Positions 15,996-24,319 are shown, counted from the stretch's first letter. The stretch is 64,000 bases of DNA from Salegentibacter sediminis (GCF_002078605.1 NZ_MSJR01000004.1:124001-188000); one strand, 5' to 3'. A program made the numbers and translations. Notes: generated from the letters alone by a model not told the origin.

Positions 15996-16673
15996 TTACA
16001 CAAACCGATAACCCACCCCACTTTCCGTAATGATGTGAACAGGGGCATTTGGGTTCTTTTCCAGTTTCTTGCGAAGCTGGGCAATAAAAACCCGTAGGTA
16101 TTGAGTTTCGTTCTGGGACCCTATTCCCCAAATCTCCTTAAGTATAAACTGGTGGGTAAGCACCCTTCCCTGGTTCTTTGCTAAAAGAGCTATCAAACTG
16201 TATTCGGTAGAGGTTAATTTAATAGGTTTTTTATCCCTTTCAACTAATCTTGCTGAAAGATCAATTTCAAGATCCTGTGCCTTTATTCTGGGTTGTAATT
16301 CGGTATTCTGGTTACTTCTCAGGGAAGCCCTAATTCGGGCTAAAAGTTCTCCTGTTCTAAAGGGTTTGGTAAGATAATCGGTTGCGCCATTGTCCAGGGC
16401 TTTTATAATATCGGCCTCTTTATCCAGCACCGACAAAATTATTACCGATTTCTCATACCATTCCCGAAGCTCCTTTAGAATTATATGACCGTTTCTATCG
16501 GGTAAACCCAGGTCAAGGATGATAAGATCTGGAGTGTGATTGGCTGCAAGATGAATACCTTCAGTACCTGTTTCAGCTAAGGTAACCTTATAATCATTGC
16601 TTTCCAGGGAGATTTTAAGCAGTTTCCTGATTTGAGGTTCATCATCAATAACAAGTATTTCAGCATTATTCAT
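15996..16673 (-). CDS. OmpR-family response regulator, KdpE-like
   Basis: 225 residues: receiver domain (1-115) with acidic D10-D11, phospho-acceptor D54 ('IILDLGLPD') and K103 ('YLTKPF'), then a winged-helix DNA-binding domain (about 125-225, 'LTSTEYSLIALL' and 'RVFIAQLRKKLE'). Sequence style and partner point to KdpE. Its start overlaps the end of the sensor kinase gene by 8 nt. Likely target is potassium uptake; the ktr operon starts about 90 bp downstream on the same strand. Confidence 0.93.
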   Translation of the reverse strand: MNNAEILVIDDEPQIRKLLKISLESNDYKVTLAETGTEGIHLAANHTPDLIILDLGLPDRNGHIILKELREWYEKSVIILSVLDKEADIIKALDNGATDYLTKPFRTGELLARIRASLRSNQNTELQPRIKAQDLEIDLSARLVERDKKPIKLTSTEYSLIALLAKNQGRVLTHQFILKEIWGIGSQNETQYLRVFIAQLRKKLEKNPNAPVHIITESGVGYRFV

Positions 16674-17748
16674 TTTGATAATTTTTGGGATCAGCCAACG
16701 CGACTGGTATTTCTACAGTAAATTTTGCACCACCCGAAGATCGATTTTTTAAATAAATTTTTCCGTTATGAGCTTTGACAAATCCCTGTGCGATAGAAAG
16801 ACCTAGTCCTGTGCCTCCGGTTACCGAGTTTGGCAATCTATAAAATTTATCAAAAACACGCTTTATTTCATCCTTCGGAAAGCCTTTTCCGTTGTCCTTT
16901 ATTTCCATTTTTAATATTTCCGCAGTATAGGAAACCTTAATTTCAATGACAGATCCAATGGGAGTATATTGTAGGGCATTGTGCAAAATATTATGCAGTA
17001 TTTGCTCTACTAAAGCTGCATCAAATTGAAACAAGGGGAGATCATCATTAGGGTAAAAATTAATATGATGGTTTAAAGCATCACCTTTATTATGTTTAAT
17101 AACACTATAAATCAATTCATTAATATCATACCAATTCAATTGTAATTGGATAAAATCACTTTCCAGCCTACTCATATTAAGCAGATTTTTCACCTGCCTG
17201 TTTAACCGATTCCCCGCAATTTCTATTTCACTATACAAGTCTTCCTTATTTTGCTGAGAAAGTTTCTCTGTATTTTCCTTTAGGGTATCAATTGATCCGA
17301 TAATTGTTGCGATTGGGGTTTTTAATTCGTGTGAAAGTGAATTGAGTAAAGTATTATATAATTCAAGGGTCTTCCCTCGTTCCTTACGCTTTTGTGCAGT
17401 GGACTCAGCTTTTCTTATTTTGGTGGTAAAAACTGCATTCATTACGGCAATCATAAAATACATTAAAAAAAATAAGGCATCTGCCGGAGTGCTTATCTTA
17501 AAAGTATACTGTGGTTGAATAAAGAAAAAATTCCAGATAAGGGCACTTAAAACAGCTATTGTAACAATTGGAAATATTTCAAAAAACATGGCCAGAATTG
17601 AAACAGCAAGCAGCAGAATTAAGGCAACTACATGATATCCAATAAAGTCTATAAACAGATAACAAATAAAGGATACAAAAGTAATAATCCCAATCCCTAT
17701 AAGGTATTGGGCTGGTTGATTTTCGTTTATCTTTTTATATAACTCCAA
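16666..17748 (-). CDS. sensor histidine kinase, short KdpD-like (DUF4118)
   Basis: 360-residue membrane kinase. Four closely packed helices (about 15-110) form the DUF4118 module of KdpD. HisKA has H140 ('SLSHELKTP'), and HATPase carries the N box ('NILHNALQYTP'), 'DNGKGFPKD' and 'GTGLGLS'. Compared with E. coli KdpD (894 residues) it lacks the N-terminal KdpD and universal-stress domains and GAF. The start is TTG at 17748: there is no in-frame ATG or GTG between the upstream stop and this point, and a near-consensus promoter lies just in front. Cotranscribed with the regulator. Confidence 0.92.
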   Translation of the reverse strand: MELYKKINENQPAQYLIGIGIITFVSFICYLFIDFIGYHVVALILLLAVSILAMFFEIFPIVTIAVLSALIWNFFFIQPQYTFKISTPADALFFLMYFMIAVMNAVFTTKIRKAESTAQKRKERGKTLELYNTLLNSLSHELKTPIATIIGSIDTLKENTEKLSQQNKEDLYSEIEIAGNRLNRQVKNLLNMSRLESDFIQLQLNWYDINELIYSVIKHNKGDALNHHINFYPNDDLPLFQFDAALVEQILHNILHNALQYTPIGSVIEIKVSYTAEILKMEIKDNGKGFPKDEIKRVFDKFYRLPNSVTGGTGLGLSIAQGFVKAHNGKIYLKNRSSGGAKFTVEIPVALADPKNYQNE

Positions 17749-17767
17749 TAAAGCGTTTATTACCCGG

Positions 17768-17794
17768 CAAATATAAAAGTAGAAATTTACTCAA
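17768..17794 (-). promoter_or_regulatory. promoter of the KdpD/KdpE-like operon
   Basis: On the minus strand TTG (17792-17794), 16 nt, TATATTTG (17768-17775) matches the Bacteroidota consensus. The predicted start is about 13 nt before the TTG codon at 17748, which supports that unusual start. Confidence 0.55.
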
Positions 17795-17879
17795 TATAAT
17801 CCGGATGGAATTATATGCAATACAATCAAATCCCGGTTAAAATCAGGGGTTTTCCCCTTGAATAAAAATAAATAAAAAG

Positions 17880-18037
17880 TGCGTACTTGTTACACTGTAG
17901 GTTTTTTAACCCAACAGGTTAAAATTAAGGTTAGTAAGAGTTTCCAGGGAGATGTCTCTGGATGCTTAAGTTTTTTCATTATTGGATGGGGAGCAGTGAT
18001 AAGACAAACTATAGTCTGAAACCTGCTCCTTTTTTTG
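17880..18037 (+). ncRNA. candidate structured non-coding RNA ending in a terminator
   Basis: Lies between the divergent kdpD-like gene and tRNA-Arg with no open frame after it, yet ends in a branched hairpin with a T tract (17990-18037). Upstream pieces can also pair: the 'aaccc' and 'gggtt'-like arms near 17910-17925, and 'tccaggga' with 'tctctgga' near 17944-17962. No family is recognised and the 5' end is a guess. Confidence 0.3.
17990..18037 (+). terminator. branched terminator hairpin
   Basis: Stem GGAGCAG (17990-17996) pairs with CTGCTCC (18023-18029), followed by a T tract. The loop holds a nested stem AGAC (18002-18005) with GTCT (18014-18017). No + strand gene precedes it. Confidence 0.6.
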
Positions 18038-18121
18038 GATAGAACCTAATTTAAATAAGCCTAAAGGCAATCCTAAGATCTTTCGCCATGCTGTCCTGTT
18101 ATCCCGGGAGTCTAAAAATAC

Positions 18122-18148
18122 AAAACCCCTTGAGATTCAAGGGGTTTT
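18122..18148 (-). terminator. terminator of tRNA-Arg
   Basis: A perfect 12-bp stem (18122-18133 with 18137-18148) with A/T on both sides, 24 bp beyond the 3' end of the tRNA. Confidence 0.8.
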
Positions 18149-18171
18149 GTTGTGGTTGATCTCTCAAAAAG

Positions 18172-18245
<74 letters not shown>

Positions 18246-18261
18246 ATTGTTTTTGCGGTTG

Positions 18262-18291
18262 CAAATATAAACCTCTTTGTAAATAAAACAA
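18262..18291 (-). promoter_or_regulatory. promoter of tRNA-Arg
   Basis: TTG (18289-18291), 19 nt, TATATTTG (18262-18269) on the minus strand. It is followed directly by CAACCGCAAAA, a sequence also found after the -7 box of the tRNA-Ser promoter near 43.8 kb. Confidence 0.6.
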
Positions 18292-18433
18292 TATTTTTTA
18301 TTTAAAATTCTTTATTTATATCCTAAGTGAGTTAAGCTTAAAGAATTAGACTTTTAAAGGTTTTCATCCATTTTCTACCATCATTAATATTGACTATATT
18401 TACCTTGCTTTTAACCCACCAAAGTAAAAAACC

Positions 18434-19405
18434 ATGTTAGATTATCCGTTGAAGTTCAAACCTATTTTAAAAGAAAAAATTTGGGGGGGCAATAAGCTCA
18501 AAACGATTTTAAATAAGGACAGCAGCCTTGAAAATATAGGAGAGAGCTGGGAAATATCGGGGGTTAAAGAAGATGTTTCTTTGGTGGCTAACGGATCTTT
18601 AAAAGGAAAATCCCTCATTGACCTGCTGGCAAAATATGAAAGCAAACTGGTGGGGAACCATATCTACGAGCGATTTGGGAATGAATTTCCGCTTCTTATA
18701 AAATATATAGATGCCAAAACCGCACTGTCGGTACAGCTGCACCCCAATGACGAGCTGGCACAGCAGCGGCATAATTCTTTTGGAAAAACAGAAATGTGGT
18801 ACATCATGCAGGCCGACGAGGATGCAAATATCAACATTGGTTTTAAGGAGAATATTTCTAAAGAAGATTATATAAAACACCTGGAAGAAGGGACTATTAC
18901 TGAGGTACTGAACTTTGAAAAAGTAAAAAAAGGAGATAGTTTCTTTATAAATACCGGAAAAGTGCACGCCATAGGGGCGGGGGTTCTCCTGGCCGAAATA
19001 CAGCAAACTTCAGATATCACCTACCGTATTTATGACTGGGACAGGGTAGACGATCAGGGAAAGGGAAGAGAGCTTCATACGGCATTGGCCATAGACGCTA
19101 TAGACTTTGAAAAACGAGACGATTTCAAACTCAGTTATCAGAAGAAAAAAAATCAATCCTCTGAAGTAGCGAGTTGTAAATATTTCACGACCAATTATCT
19201 TCCCATAGGGGGAAAGGTAATTAAAGATTACAGTGCTTTGGATTCTTTTGTAATCTATATGTGTGTGAGTGGTAGCGCTGAAATAGCTACCAATGGGTAT
19301 AGCGAAAAACTCGACCAGGGCGAAAGTCTGCTTATTCCGGCAAAAAATAAAAAAGTAATACTCCAGGCTGAAGATTGTGAATTACTGGAGGTTTTTATCA
19401 ATTAA
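18434..19405 (+). CDS. manA: mannose-6-phosphate isomerase, class I
   Basis: Zinc enzyme interconverting mannose-6-phosphate and fructose-6-phosphate, feeding GDP-mannose and mannan metabolism. The 323 residues form the short bacterial type I enzyme of two cupin folds. Zinc ligands are Q101 and H103 ('SVQLHPND'), E120 ('KTEMWY') and H178 ('GKVHAIGAG'). Start ATG at 18434; alone on the + strand between tRNA-Arg and a convergent aldo/keto reductase, closed by a strong terminator. It could supply mannose units to the GH130/GT4 cluster at 28-33 kb. Confidence 0.96.
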   Translation: MLDYPLKFKPILKEKIWGGNKLKTILNKDSSLENIGESWEISGVKEDVSLVANGSLKGKSLIDLLAKYESKLVGNHIYERFGNEFPLLIKYIDAKTALSVQLHPNDELAQQRHNSFGKTEMWYIMQADEDANINIGFKENISKEDYIKHLEEGTITEVLNFEKVKKGDSFFINTGKVHAIGAGVLLAEIQQTSDITYRIYDWDRVDDQGKGRELHTALAIDAIDFEKRDDFKLSYQKKKNQSSEVASCKYFTTNYLPIGGKVIKDYSALDSFVIYMCVSGSAEIATNGYSEKLDQGESLLIPAKNKKVILQAEDCELLEVFIN

Positions 19406-19430
19406 AGGGACCAGGATATTTATTAAAAAT

Positions 19431-19470
19431 AAAAAACTGCCCTACGAATGTAATGGGCAGTTTTGTTTTT
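19431..19470. terminator. bidirectional terminator after manA
   Basis: A 10-bp stem (19433-19442 with 19455-19464) extended by TAC/GTA, with A run before and T run after, between convergent genes. Confidence 0.85.
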
Positions 19471-19487
19471 TCGGAATACCCGAGCTG

Positions 19488-20483
19488 TTAAAAACCGAGA
19501 ATCCTGTCGATCGTCTTTAATTCTTCGGGACTAAATTCCAGGTTATGAAGTGCCTTAATATTATCTTCTAATTGGGAAACCCTACTTACGCCTACAAGAA
19601 CAGAAGTTACCCTCATATCTTTCAGTAACCAGGCAACGGCCATTTGAGCCAGGCTTTGACCACGTTTTTCAGCCAATTTGTTTAATTCCTGTATTTGCTC
19701 TACTACTTTGGGGGTTATCTGGGTTTTATCTAAATAAGTTCCTTCAGTAGCCGCACGGCTGTCTTCGGGAATACCATCCAGATATTTTGAGGTTAATATT
19801 CCCTGTTCCAGGGGTGAAAAAACAATACTTCCAAGGCCTTCATGTTCCAAAGTGTTCATCAGGCCATTTTCTACCCAGCGGTCCATCATATTATACCGGG
19901 GCTGGTGAATAAGGAAAGGGGTGCCCTGTGCCTTAAGGATTTTAGCAGCCCTACTGGTGTCTTTAGCCGAATATTGAGAGATTCCCACATACAGGGCCTT
20001 TCCCTGTCTTACGATCTGATCTAAGGCGCCCATCGTTTCCTCCAGTGGCGTATCGGGATCGGGACGGTGATGATAGAAAATATCTACATAATCCAATCCC
20101 ATTCTCTTTAACGATTGATCAAGGCTGGCGATAAGATATTTTCTTGAACCGAAATTCCCGTATGGCCCCGGCCACATATCCCAGCCGGCTTTGGTAGAAA
20201 TGATAAGCTCATCTCGATATTTTTTAAAATCTTCAGCAAAGATCTTCCCAAAATTTCTTTCGGCCGAACCATAGGGAGGGCCGTAATTATTAGCCAAATC
20301 AAAGTGCGTGATTCCATTATCAAAGGCTGTCCTTAAAATGCTTCGGGCATTGTTCTGGTCAGCTTTGTCCCCGAAATTATGCCATAAACCGAGCGAAAGT
20401 AGGGGAAGCATGATCCCGCTTTTTCCGCAGCGACGGTATTGCATTTTTTCGTATCGATTTTCGTTTGCTGTGTAGGTATTCAT
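19488..20483 (-). CDS. aldo/keto reductase, YghZ/AKR14-like
   Basis: NADPH-dependent reductase of the (beta/alpha)8 AKR superfamily. The closest named relative is YghZ (GpR), which reduces L-glyceraldehyde 3-phosphate and methylglyoxal. The catalytic tetrad is D62 and Y67 ('FDLANNYGPP'), K98 ('ISTKAGW') and H138 or H139 ('FYHHRPD'). The characteristic 'GPPYGSAE' and 'GWDMWPGPYG' segments place it in the AKR14 group. 331 residues is normal (E. coli YghZ is 346). It lies 15 bp behind the serine hydrolase and is probably cotranscribed. A methylglyoxal-detoxifying role is possible given mgsA in the same window. Confidence 0.93.
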   Translation of the reverse strand: MNTYTANENRYEKMQYRRCGKSGIMLPLLSLGLWHNFGDKADQNNARSILRTAFDNGITHFDLANNYGPPYGSAERNFGKIFAEDFKKYRDELIISTKAGWDMWPGPYGNFGSRKYLIASLDQSLKRMGLDYVDIFYHHRPDPDTPLEETMGALDQIVRQGKALYVGISQYSAKDTSRAAKILKAQGTPFLIHQPRYNMMDRWVENGLMNTLEHEGLGSIVFSPLEQGILTSKYLDGIPEDSRAATEGTYLDKTQITPKVVEQIQELNKLAEKRGQSLAQMAVAWLLKDMRVTSVLVGVSRVSQLEDNIKALHNLEFSPEELKTIDRILGF

Positions 20484-20498
20484 AATATATTCTTTGAA

Positions 20499-21389
20499 TT
20501 AAAAATTATTGACCATAAGATCGTATATCATTTTAGATATGCCTGAAAGCATTTGAGTGCCTTTTTCCATTTCTTTCATATTCTTAGATAGTAACACCAG
20601 TACATATTTTCTCCCGTCGGGTAATTCCACGAGTGCAGAATCGTGATGCACGCCGGTAATCCAACCTGTTTTGTTGGCAATTTTCACCTCTTTAGGGAGT
20701 AGGGCAGGAATAAGGTCGGTATGTTGCTGAAGCCTCAGGATTTCCAACATCTCCTTATCGGCTTCAGGGTTCACCGCCTGTCCATTGGCAAGAGCTTCAA
20801 AAATCAGCATTAGATCATAGGCCGTGGTAGAGTTGCTCAACCCGGCCTCATAGGCCTTCATATCTTCCACACCCCGAAGAACATTTATATCCCGGGCGCC
20901 GATTTTTCGCATACTTGCATTAACCTCTTTTGCATCTACCAACTCTATTAAGATATTAGTAGCCAGGTTACTGCTCTGGCTAATCATATCGATCACCAAA
21001 TCTTTTATACTTATCTTTTTACCAATTTGGCTGTATAAATGTTCTCCACTATCCCGGCCCAGATCAAGTTTGAAACTGCTACCGTCAAAAATGCTTTTAA
21101 ATTCGTTTTTGATAAGCAGGGAATCATCAAGGGAAAATTTTCCCGCTTCAGCTTGCTTAAAAACTTCGATCATTACCGGAGTTTTCATAGTACTGGCAGC
21201 ATGAAAATTTTCATGTTCATTGATAAAGATGCTTCCTTTCTCTCCGGAAAGTTCTTTAAAGGCAAGAGCAAAATCTCCCTGACTTTCAGTAAAAATAGAA
21301 TCTATCTTTTCCTGGAAAATTTGTGTTTTTTGCTGCGGAAAAACAGCCACAGAAATAATTAGAAATAAGAGAAAAAAGGAATACTTCAT
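20499..21389 (-). CDS. class A beta-lactamase-like serine hydrolase
   Basis: Exported serine hydrolase of the penicillin-recognising fold. From the ATG at 21389 (a TTG at 21413 would add eight residues that spoil the signal peptide) it has a signal peptide ending near 'VFPQQ', S66xxK69 ('STMK'), S139-S140-N141 in place of the SDN loop, and K240-T241-G242. The SDN Asp is replaced by Ser and the Omega-loop Glu166 equivalent is not obvious (E175 or E181 are candidates), so efficient beta-lactam hydrolysis is not certain. Length (296) matches class A enzymes. It may be a true penicillinase of the Bacteroidota subclass or a housekeeping relative. First gene of a pair with the reductase. Confidence 0.86.
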   Translation of the reverse strand: MKYSFFLLFLIISVAVFPQQKTQIFQEKIDSIFTESQGDFALAFKELSGEKGSIFINEHENFHAASTMKTPVMIEVFKQAEAGKFSLDDSLLIKNEFKSIFDGSSFKLDLGRDSGEHLYSQIGKKISIKDLVIDMISQSSNLATNILIELVDAKEVNASMRKIGARDINVLRGVEDMKAYEAGLSNSTTAYDLMLIFEALANGQAVNPEADKEMLEILRLQQHTDLIPALLPKEVKIANKTGWITGVHHDSALVELPDGRKYVLVLLSKNMKEMEKGTQMLSGISKMIYDLMVNNF

Positions 21390-21449
21390 GCGACAGGGAA
21401 TTAAAGGCTTCAAGTTAGAAAAAATTCCGCAGAAGTATTCCTGAATAGT

Positions 21450-22148
21450 TTAAACAGTAGCCAGGGCGATCTCCACCATACGGCTAAAACTTTGTTCGCG
21501 GTCTTTAGCTGGTAAATGTTCTCCGGTAACCAGCGAATCTGAAATAGTTAATACCGAAAGCGCTTGTACTTTATGCTTTGCAGCAACAGTATAAAGTCCG
21601 GCGGTTTCCATCTCTACACACAAAACCCCGTATTTTGCCCATTTTTCATAGTCCAGGGGGTCGTCTTCATAAAAAACATCAGAAGAAAACACATTTCCGG
21701 CACGAAACTTAATCTGGTTTTCTTCAGCATATTTAACAGCCTTCATAAACAGCTCAAAATCTGCGGTAGGCGCAAAATCGGCATGTGGGAATTTGGCACG
21801 ATTAAAACCAGAATTAGAAGAAGCGGCCATCGCGATAACCACTTCGTTTACTTTCAGGTTCTTTTGATAAGAACCGGCAGAGCCTACTCTGATAAGTTTT
21901 TTAGCTCCGTAATCGGTAATAAGTTCATTGCAGTAGATCAAAGCCGAGGGGATCCCCATTCCAGAAGCCTGTACCGAAACTTTTTTCCCTTTATACGTGC
22001 CGGTGTAGCCATACATGCCTCTCACCGAATTATAAAGAAAAGCATCTTCGAAAAAGCTTTCGGCGATCCATTTGGCCCGCAGCGGGTCTCCAGGCATTAA
22101 AACGGCCTCGGCAATTTCTCCTTTTTTTGCTTGAATATGTACACTCAT
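21450..22148 (-). CDS. deoD: purine-nucleoside phosphorylase DeoD
   Basis: Hexameric NP-I family enzyme that splits purine (deoxy)ribonucleosides with phosphate to base and (deoxy)ribose-1-phosphate. 232 residues, matching E. coli DeoD (239). Seen: 'MPGDPLRAKWIAE' (phosphate loop), 'GMGIPSALIY', 'VGSAGS', 'VEMETAGLY' (ribose/base site) and the catalytic Asp in 'TISDSLVTGE'. It follows deoC by 13 bp in the same orientation, giving a nucleoside-salvage operon in which DeoC cleaves the deoxyribose-5-phosphate formed downstream. Confidence 0.97.
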   Translation of the reverse strand: MSVHIQAKKGEIAEAVLMPGDPLRAKWIAESFFEDAFLYNSVRGMYGYTGTYKGKKVSVQASGMGIPSALIYCNELITDYGAKKLIRVGSAGSYQKNLKVNEVVIAMAASSNSGFNRAKFPHADFAPTADFELFMKAVKYAEENQIKFRAGNVFSSDVFYEDDPLDYEKWAKYGVLCVEMETAGLYTVAAKHKVQALSVLTISDSLVTGEHLPAKDREQSFSRMVEIALATV

Positions 22149-22161
22149 CTATTTCTGGTAT

Positions 22162-22800
22162 TTAACTTATTAAGGCGACTCCAGATGAAGTTCCAAGGCG
22201 GGAAACCCCCAATTTTATATATTTCTGAGCAGTTTTGGTATCCTTGATCCCTCCCGAAGCTTTGATCTGTAATTTATCACCCACCACATCTTTCATAATT
22301 TCGATATCTTCGGTTGTGGCACCGCCGGAACCAAAACCTGTGGATGTTTTAACGAAATCGGCTTTGGCGTTTAAGGCAGCACGACAAGCCAGTGTTTTTT
22401 CTTCATCGGTAAGAAAACAGGTTTCAATAATAACTTTTAAAACTTTATCTCCAATGGCTTTTTTTATGGCCCCAATTTCTTCTTCAACGAATTTGAGATT
22501 TCCGCTTTTCAGCATCCCGATATTTATCACCATATCGATCTCATCGGCGCCTTTTTCAATACAGTTTTCAGCTTCAAAAACTTTTGATGCAGTAGTCGAG
22601 GCCCCTAGGGGAAAACCTATTACCGCAGCGATTTTCACCTCGGAATTTTCAACTGCTTTTTTAGCAGTTTCCACATAACATCCATTTACACAAACCGCGT
22701 AGAACTGGTGTTGAACGGCTTCTGTACAAAGTTTTTTTATTTCTGACGGTGTTGCTGTGGGTTTAAGTAAGGTATGGTCAATATATTGGTTGAGTTGCAT
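22162..22800 (-). CDS. deoC: deoxyribose-phosphate aldolase DeoC
   Basis: Class I aldolase that converts 2-deoxyribose-5-phosphate to acetaldehyde and glyceraldehyde-3-phosphate. From the ATG at 22800 (212 residues) the Schiff-base Lys is K151 ('FVKTSTGFGSGG'), the proton-relay Lys K180 ('IKASGGIK') and the Asp is D89 ('EIDMVIN'). An in-frame TTG at 22809 is less likely, because the -7 element at 22823-22830 places transcription only about 16 nt before the ATG. First gene of the deoC-deoD pair. Confidence 0.97.
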   Translation of the reverse strand: MQLNQYIDHTLLKPTATPSEIKKLCTEAVQHQFYAVCVNGCYVETAKKAVENSEVKIAAVIGFPLGASTTASKVFEAENCIEKGADEIDMVINIGMLKSGNLKFVEEEIGAIKKAIGDKVLKVIIETCFLTDEEKTLACRAALNAKADFVKTSTGFGSGGATTEDIEIMKDVVGDKLQIKASGGIKDTKTAQKYIKLGVSRLGTSSGVALIS

Positions 22801-22822
22801 ATAAATCAATTAATCTTTACAG

Positions 22823-22830
22823 CAAATTTA
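22823..22830 (-). promoter_or_regulatory. -7 element of deoC-deoD
   Basis: TAAATTTG on the minus strand is a perfect TAnnTTTG; a -33 TTTG is not evident. Confidence 0.4.
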
Positions 22831-22884
22831 GGGTTTTTATCAAGATGTACAGTATGATTAGAATCAGGTTATATTTTATTTAGC

Positions 22885-23112
22885 CTACAACTTTTCATTA
22901 CCTATCGGGTGGTCTTCATACCAGTCGTCAAAGGTTTTGGTGGTTTTATAATTATTAGTAAGTACGCTAAAAACCGTGTAAATTAAAAAGGCCTGGCCAA
23001 TTACAGTCAGGTAAAATACCAGGGGGAATTGCACATTAAAATAAGACAAAACAGTTACCAGGAGCAGCAGGATACTGGTGATAATAAGCAATATGATAGG
23101 CCTGTTTTTCAT
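22885..23112 (-). CDS. small two-helix membrane protein, unknown function
   Basis: 75 residues from the ATG at 23112. Two hydrophobic helices (about 5-24 and 29-52) are followed by a charged tail ('DDWYEDHPIG'). A longer frame to 23196 adds a leader that does not look coding. A 15-nt near-perfect palindrome sits just upstream (23128-23142). I do not recognise the family. It is separated from deoC by 84 bp and transcribed the same way, but probably independently. Confidence 0.7.
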   Translation of the reverse strand: MKNRPIILLIITSILLLLVTVLSYFNVQFPLVFYLTVIGQAFLIYTVFSVLTNNYKTTKTFDDWYEDHPIGNEKL

Positions 23113-23127
23113 CTGTTTATAATTTAA

Positions 23128-23142
23128 ATCCCAATTTGGGAT
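23128..23142. promoter_or_regulatory. short palindrome upstream of the small membrane protein
   Basis: Seven-bp arms ATCCCAA and TTGGGAT around one base, 16 bp before the ATG at 23112. Could be an operator or an RNA hairpin hiding the ribosome site. Confidence 0.3.
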
Positions 23143-23343
23143 CAGGGATAGACTTGTAATCAAGTGCCTGTATGTTGCCCTTTTTGGGTCCAGCAACTTG
23201 CTGGTTTCATTTTACCTAAATTTACGAAGAAGGTGGCCATTTCAGTATTAAAGCTTAGCTAAAATAAGCTTAAACATGCGTGAAATAGCCGAAGTTCTTT
23301 TCAAATACTGATTAGAATCATAAAAATCCAGTTCCAATGCCTG

Positions 23344-23351
23344 TAGCTTTG
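23344..23351 (+). promoter_or_regulatory. -7 element of nadA-nadB
   Basis: TAGCTTTG is a perfect TAnnTTTG, about 16 nt before the ATG at 23368. The -33 box is weak. Its position argues against the in-frame TTG at 23353 as start. Confidence 0.4.
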
Positions 23352-23367
23352 TTTGCAAAATATACTC

Positions 23368-24315
23368 ATGAACGTTTTCAAACCGAATACCGCCGAATTA
23401 CAGGAGAAGATCAGCTTGCTTAAAATGCGGAAAAATGCCGTGATCCTGGCGCATTATTACCAGGAGCCTGAAATTCAGCAAATAGCAGATTTTGTAGGCG
23501 ATAGCCTGGAACTGGCTAAAAAAGCGGCTCAATCTGAGGCGGATATAATTGTTTTTGCAGGCGTGCATTTTATGGCCGAAACCGCAAAGATCCTTAATCC
23601 TTCCCGGAAGGTTCTTTTACCCGATCTTGAGGCGGGCTGCTCCCTGGCAGATAGTTGCCCACCCGATACTTTTGCTGAATTAAAAGCTAAGAATCCAGAT
23701 CATGTGGTGGTAACTTATATCAATTGCTCTGCAGAGATCAAGGCTTTAAGCGATATCGTTTGTACTTCCTCAAATGCCGAAAAAGTGATCAATTCTATTC
23801 CGCAGGAGAAGGAGATCATTTTCGCACCCGATAAGAATCTGGGAAAATACCTGATGGAAAAAACCGGCAGAAAAATGCTTTTATGGGATGGGGCCTGTAT
23901 AGTTCACGAGGCTTTCTCTTTAGATAAATTAATTGAGCTTCATAAAGAAAATCCACAGGCAGAGATCATCGCTCATCCCGAATCTGAGGAACATATTCTT
24001 AAAACGGCAAAATATATAGGTTCAACCTCGGGAATGCTCAATTACGTCAGGGAAAGTCCGAAGAGCAGCTTTATCGTAGCTACCGAAGCCGGAATTCTCT
24101 ATGAGATGCAAAAGGAGGTGCCTCATAAAGAATTGATTCCTGCTCCCGCCAAGGAAGATAATTCCTGTGCCTGCAGCGAATGCGCCTTTATGAAAATGAA
24201 CACCCTGGAGAAACTCTATAAATGTTTATACAATGAAACCCCTGAAATTTTGCTGGAAAAAGATCTCATGGAGCAAGCCGGCAAACCAATAAAACGAATG
24301 ATGGAATTATCTTAA
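23368..24315 (+). CDS. nadA: quinolinate synthase NadA
   Basis: [4Fe-4S] enzyme condensing iminoaspartate with dihydroxyacetone phosphate to quinolinate, the second step of de novo NAD synthesis. 315 residues from the ATG at 23368. The cluster ligands fall at C91 ('EAGCSLADSC'), C177 ('WDGACIVHE') and one of C267/C269/C272 ('SCACSEC'). The substrate loop 'AHYYQEPEIQ' and 'FVGDSLELA' are present. The 4-bp gap to nadB shows an operon; nadC is not adjacent. Confidence 0.97.
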   Translation: MNVFKPNTAELQEKISLLKMRKNAVILAHYYQEPEIQQIADFVGDSLELAKKAAQSEADIIVFAGVHFMAETAKILNPSRKVLLPDLEAGCSLADSCPPDTFAELKAKNPDHVVVTYINCSAEIKALSDIVCTSSNAEKVINSIPQEKEIIFAPDKNLGKYLMEKTGRKMLLWDGACIVHEAFSLDKLIELHKENPQAEIIAHPESEEHILKTAKYIGSTSGMLNYVRESPKSSFIVATEAGILYEMQKEVPHKELIPAPAKEDNSCACSECAFMKMNTLEKLYKCLYNETPEILLEKDLMEQAGKPIKRMMELS

Positions 24316-24319
24316 TAAG

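Noticed and set aside
21564-22100. 178-codon + strand frame opposite deoD
   Set aside because: deoD on the other strand is unmistakable; the frame has no recognisable features.
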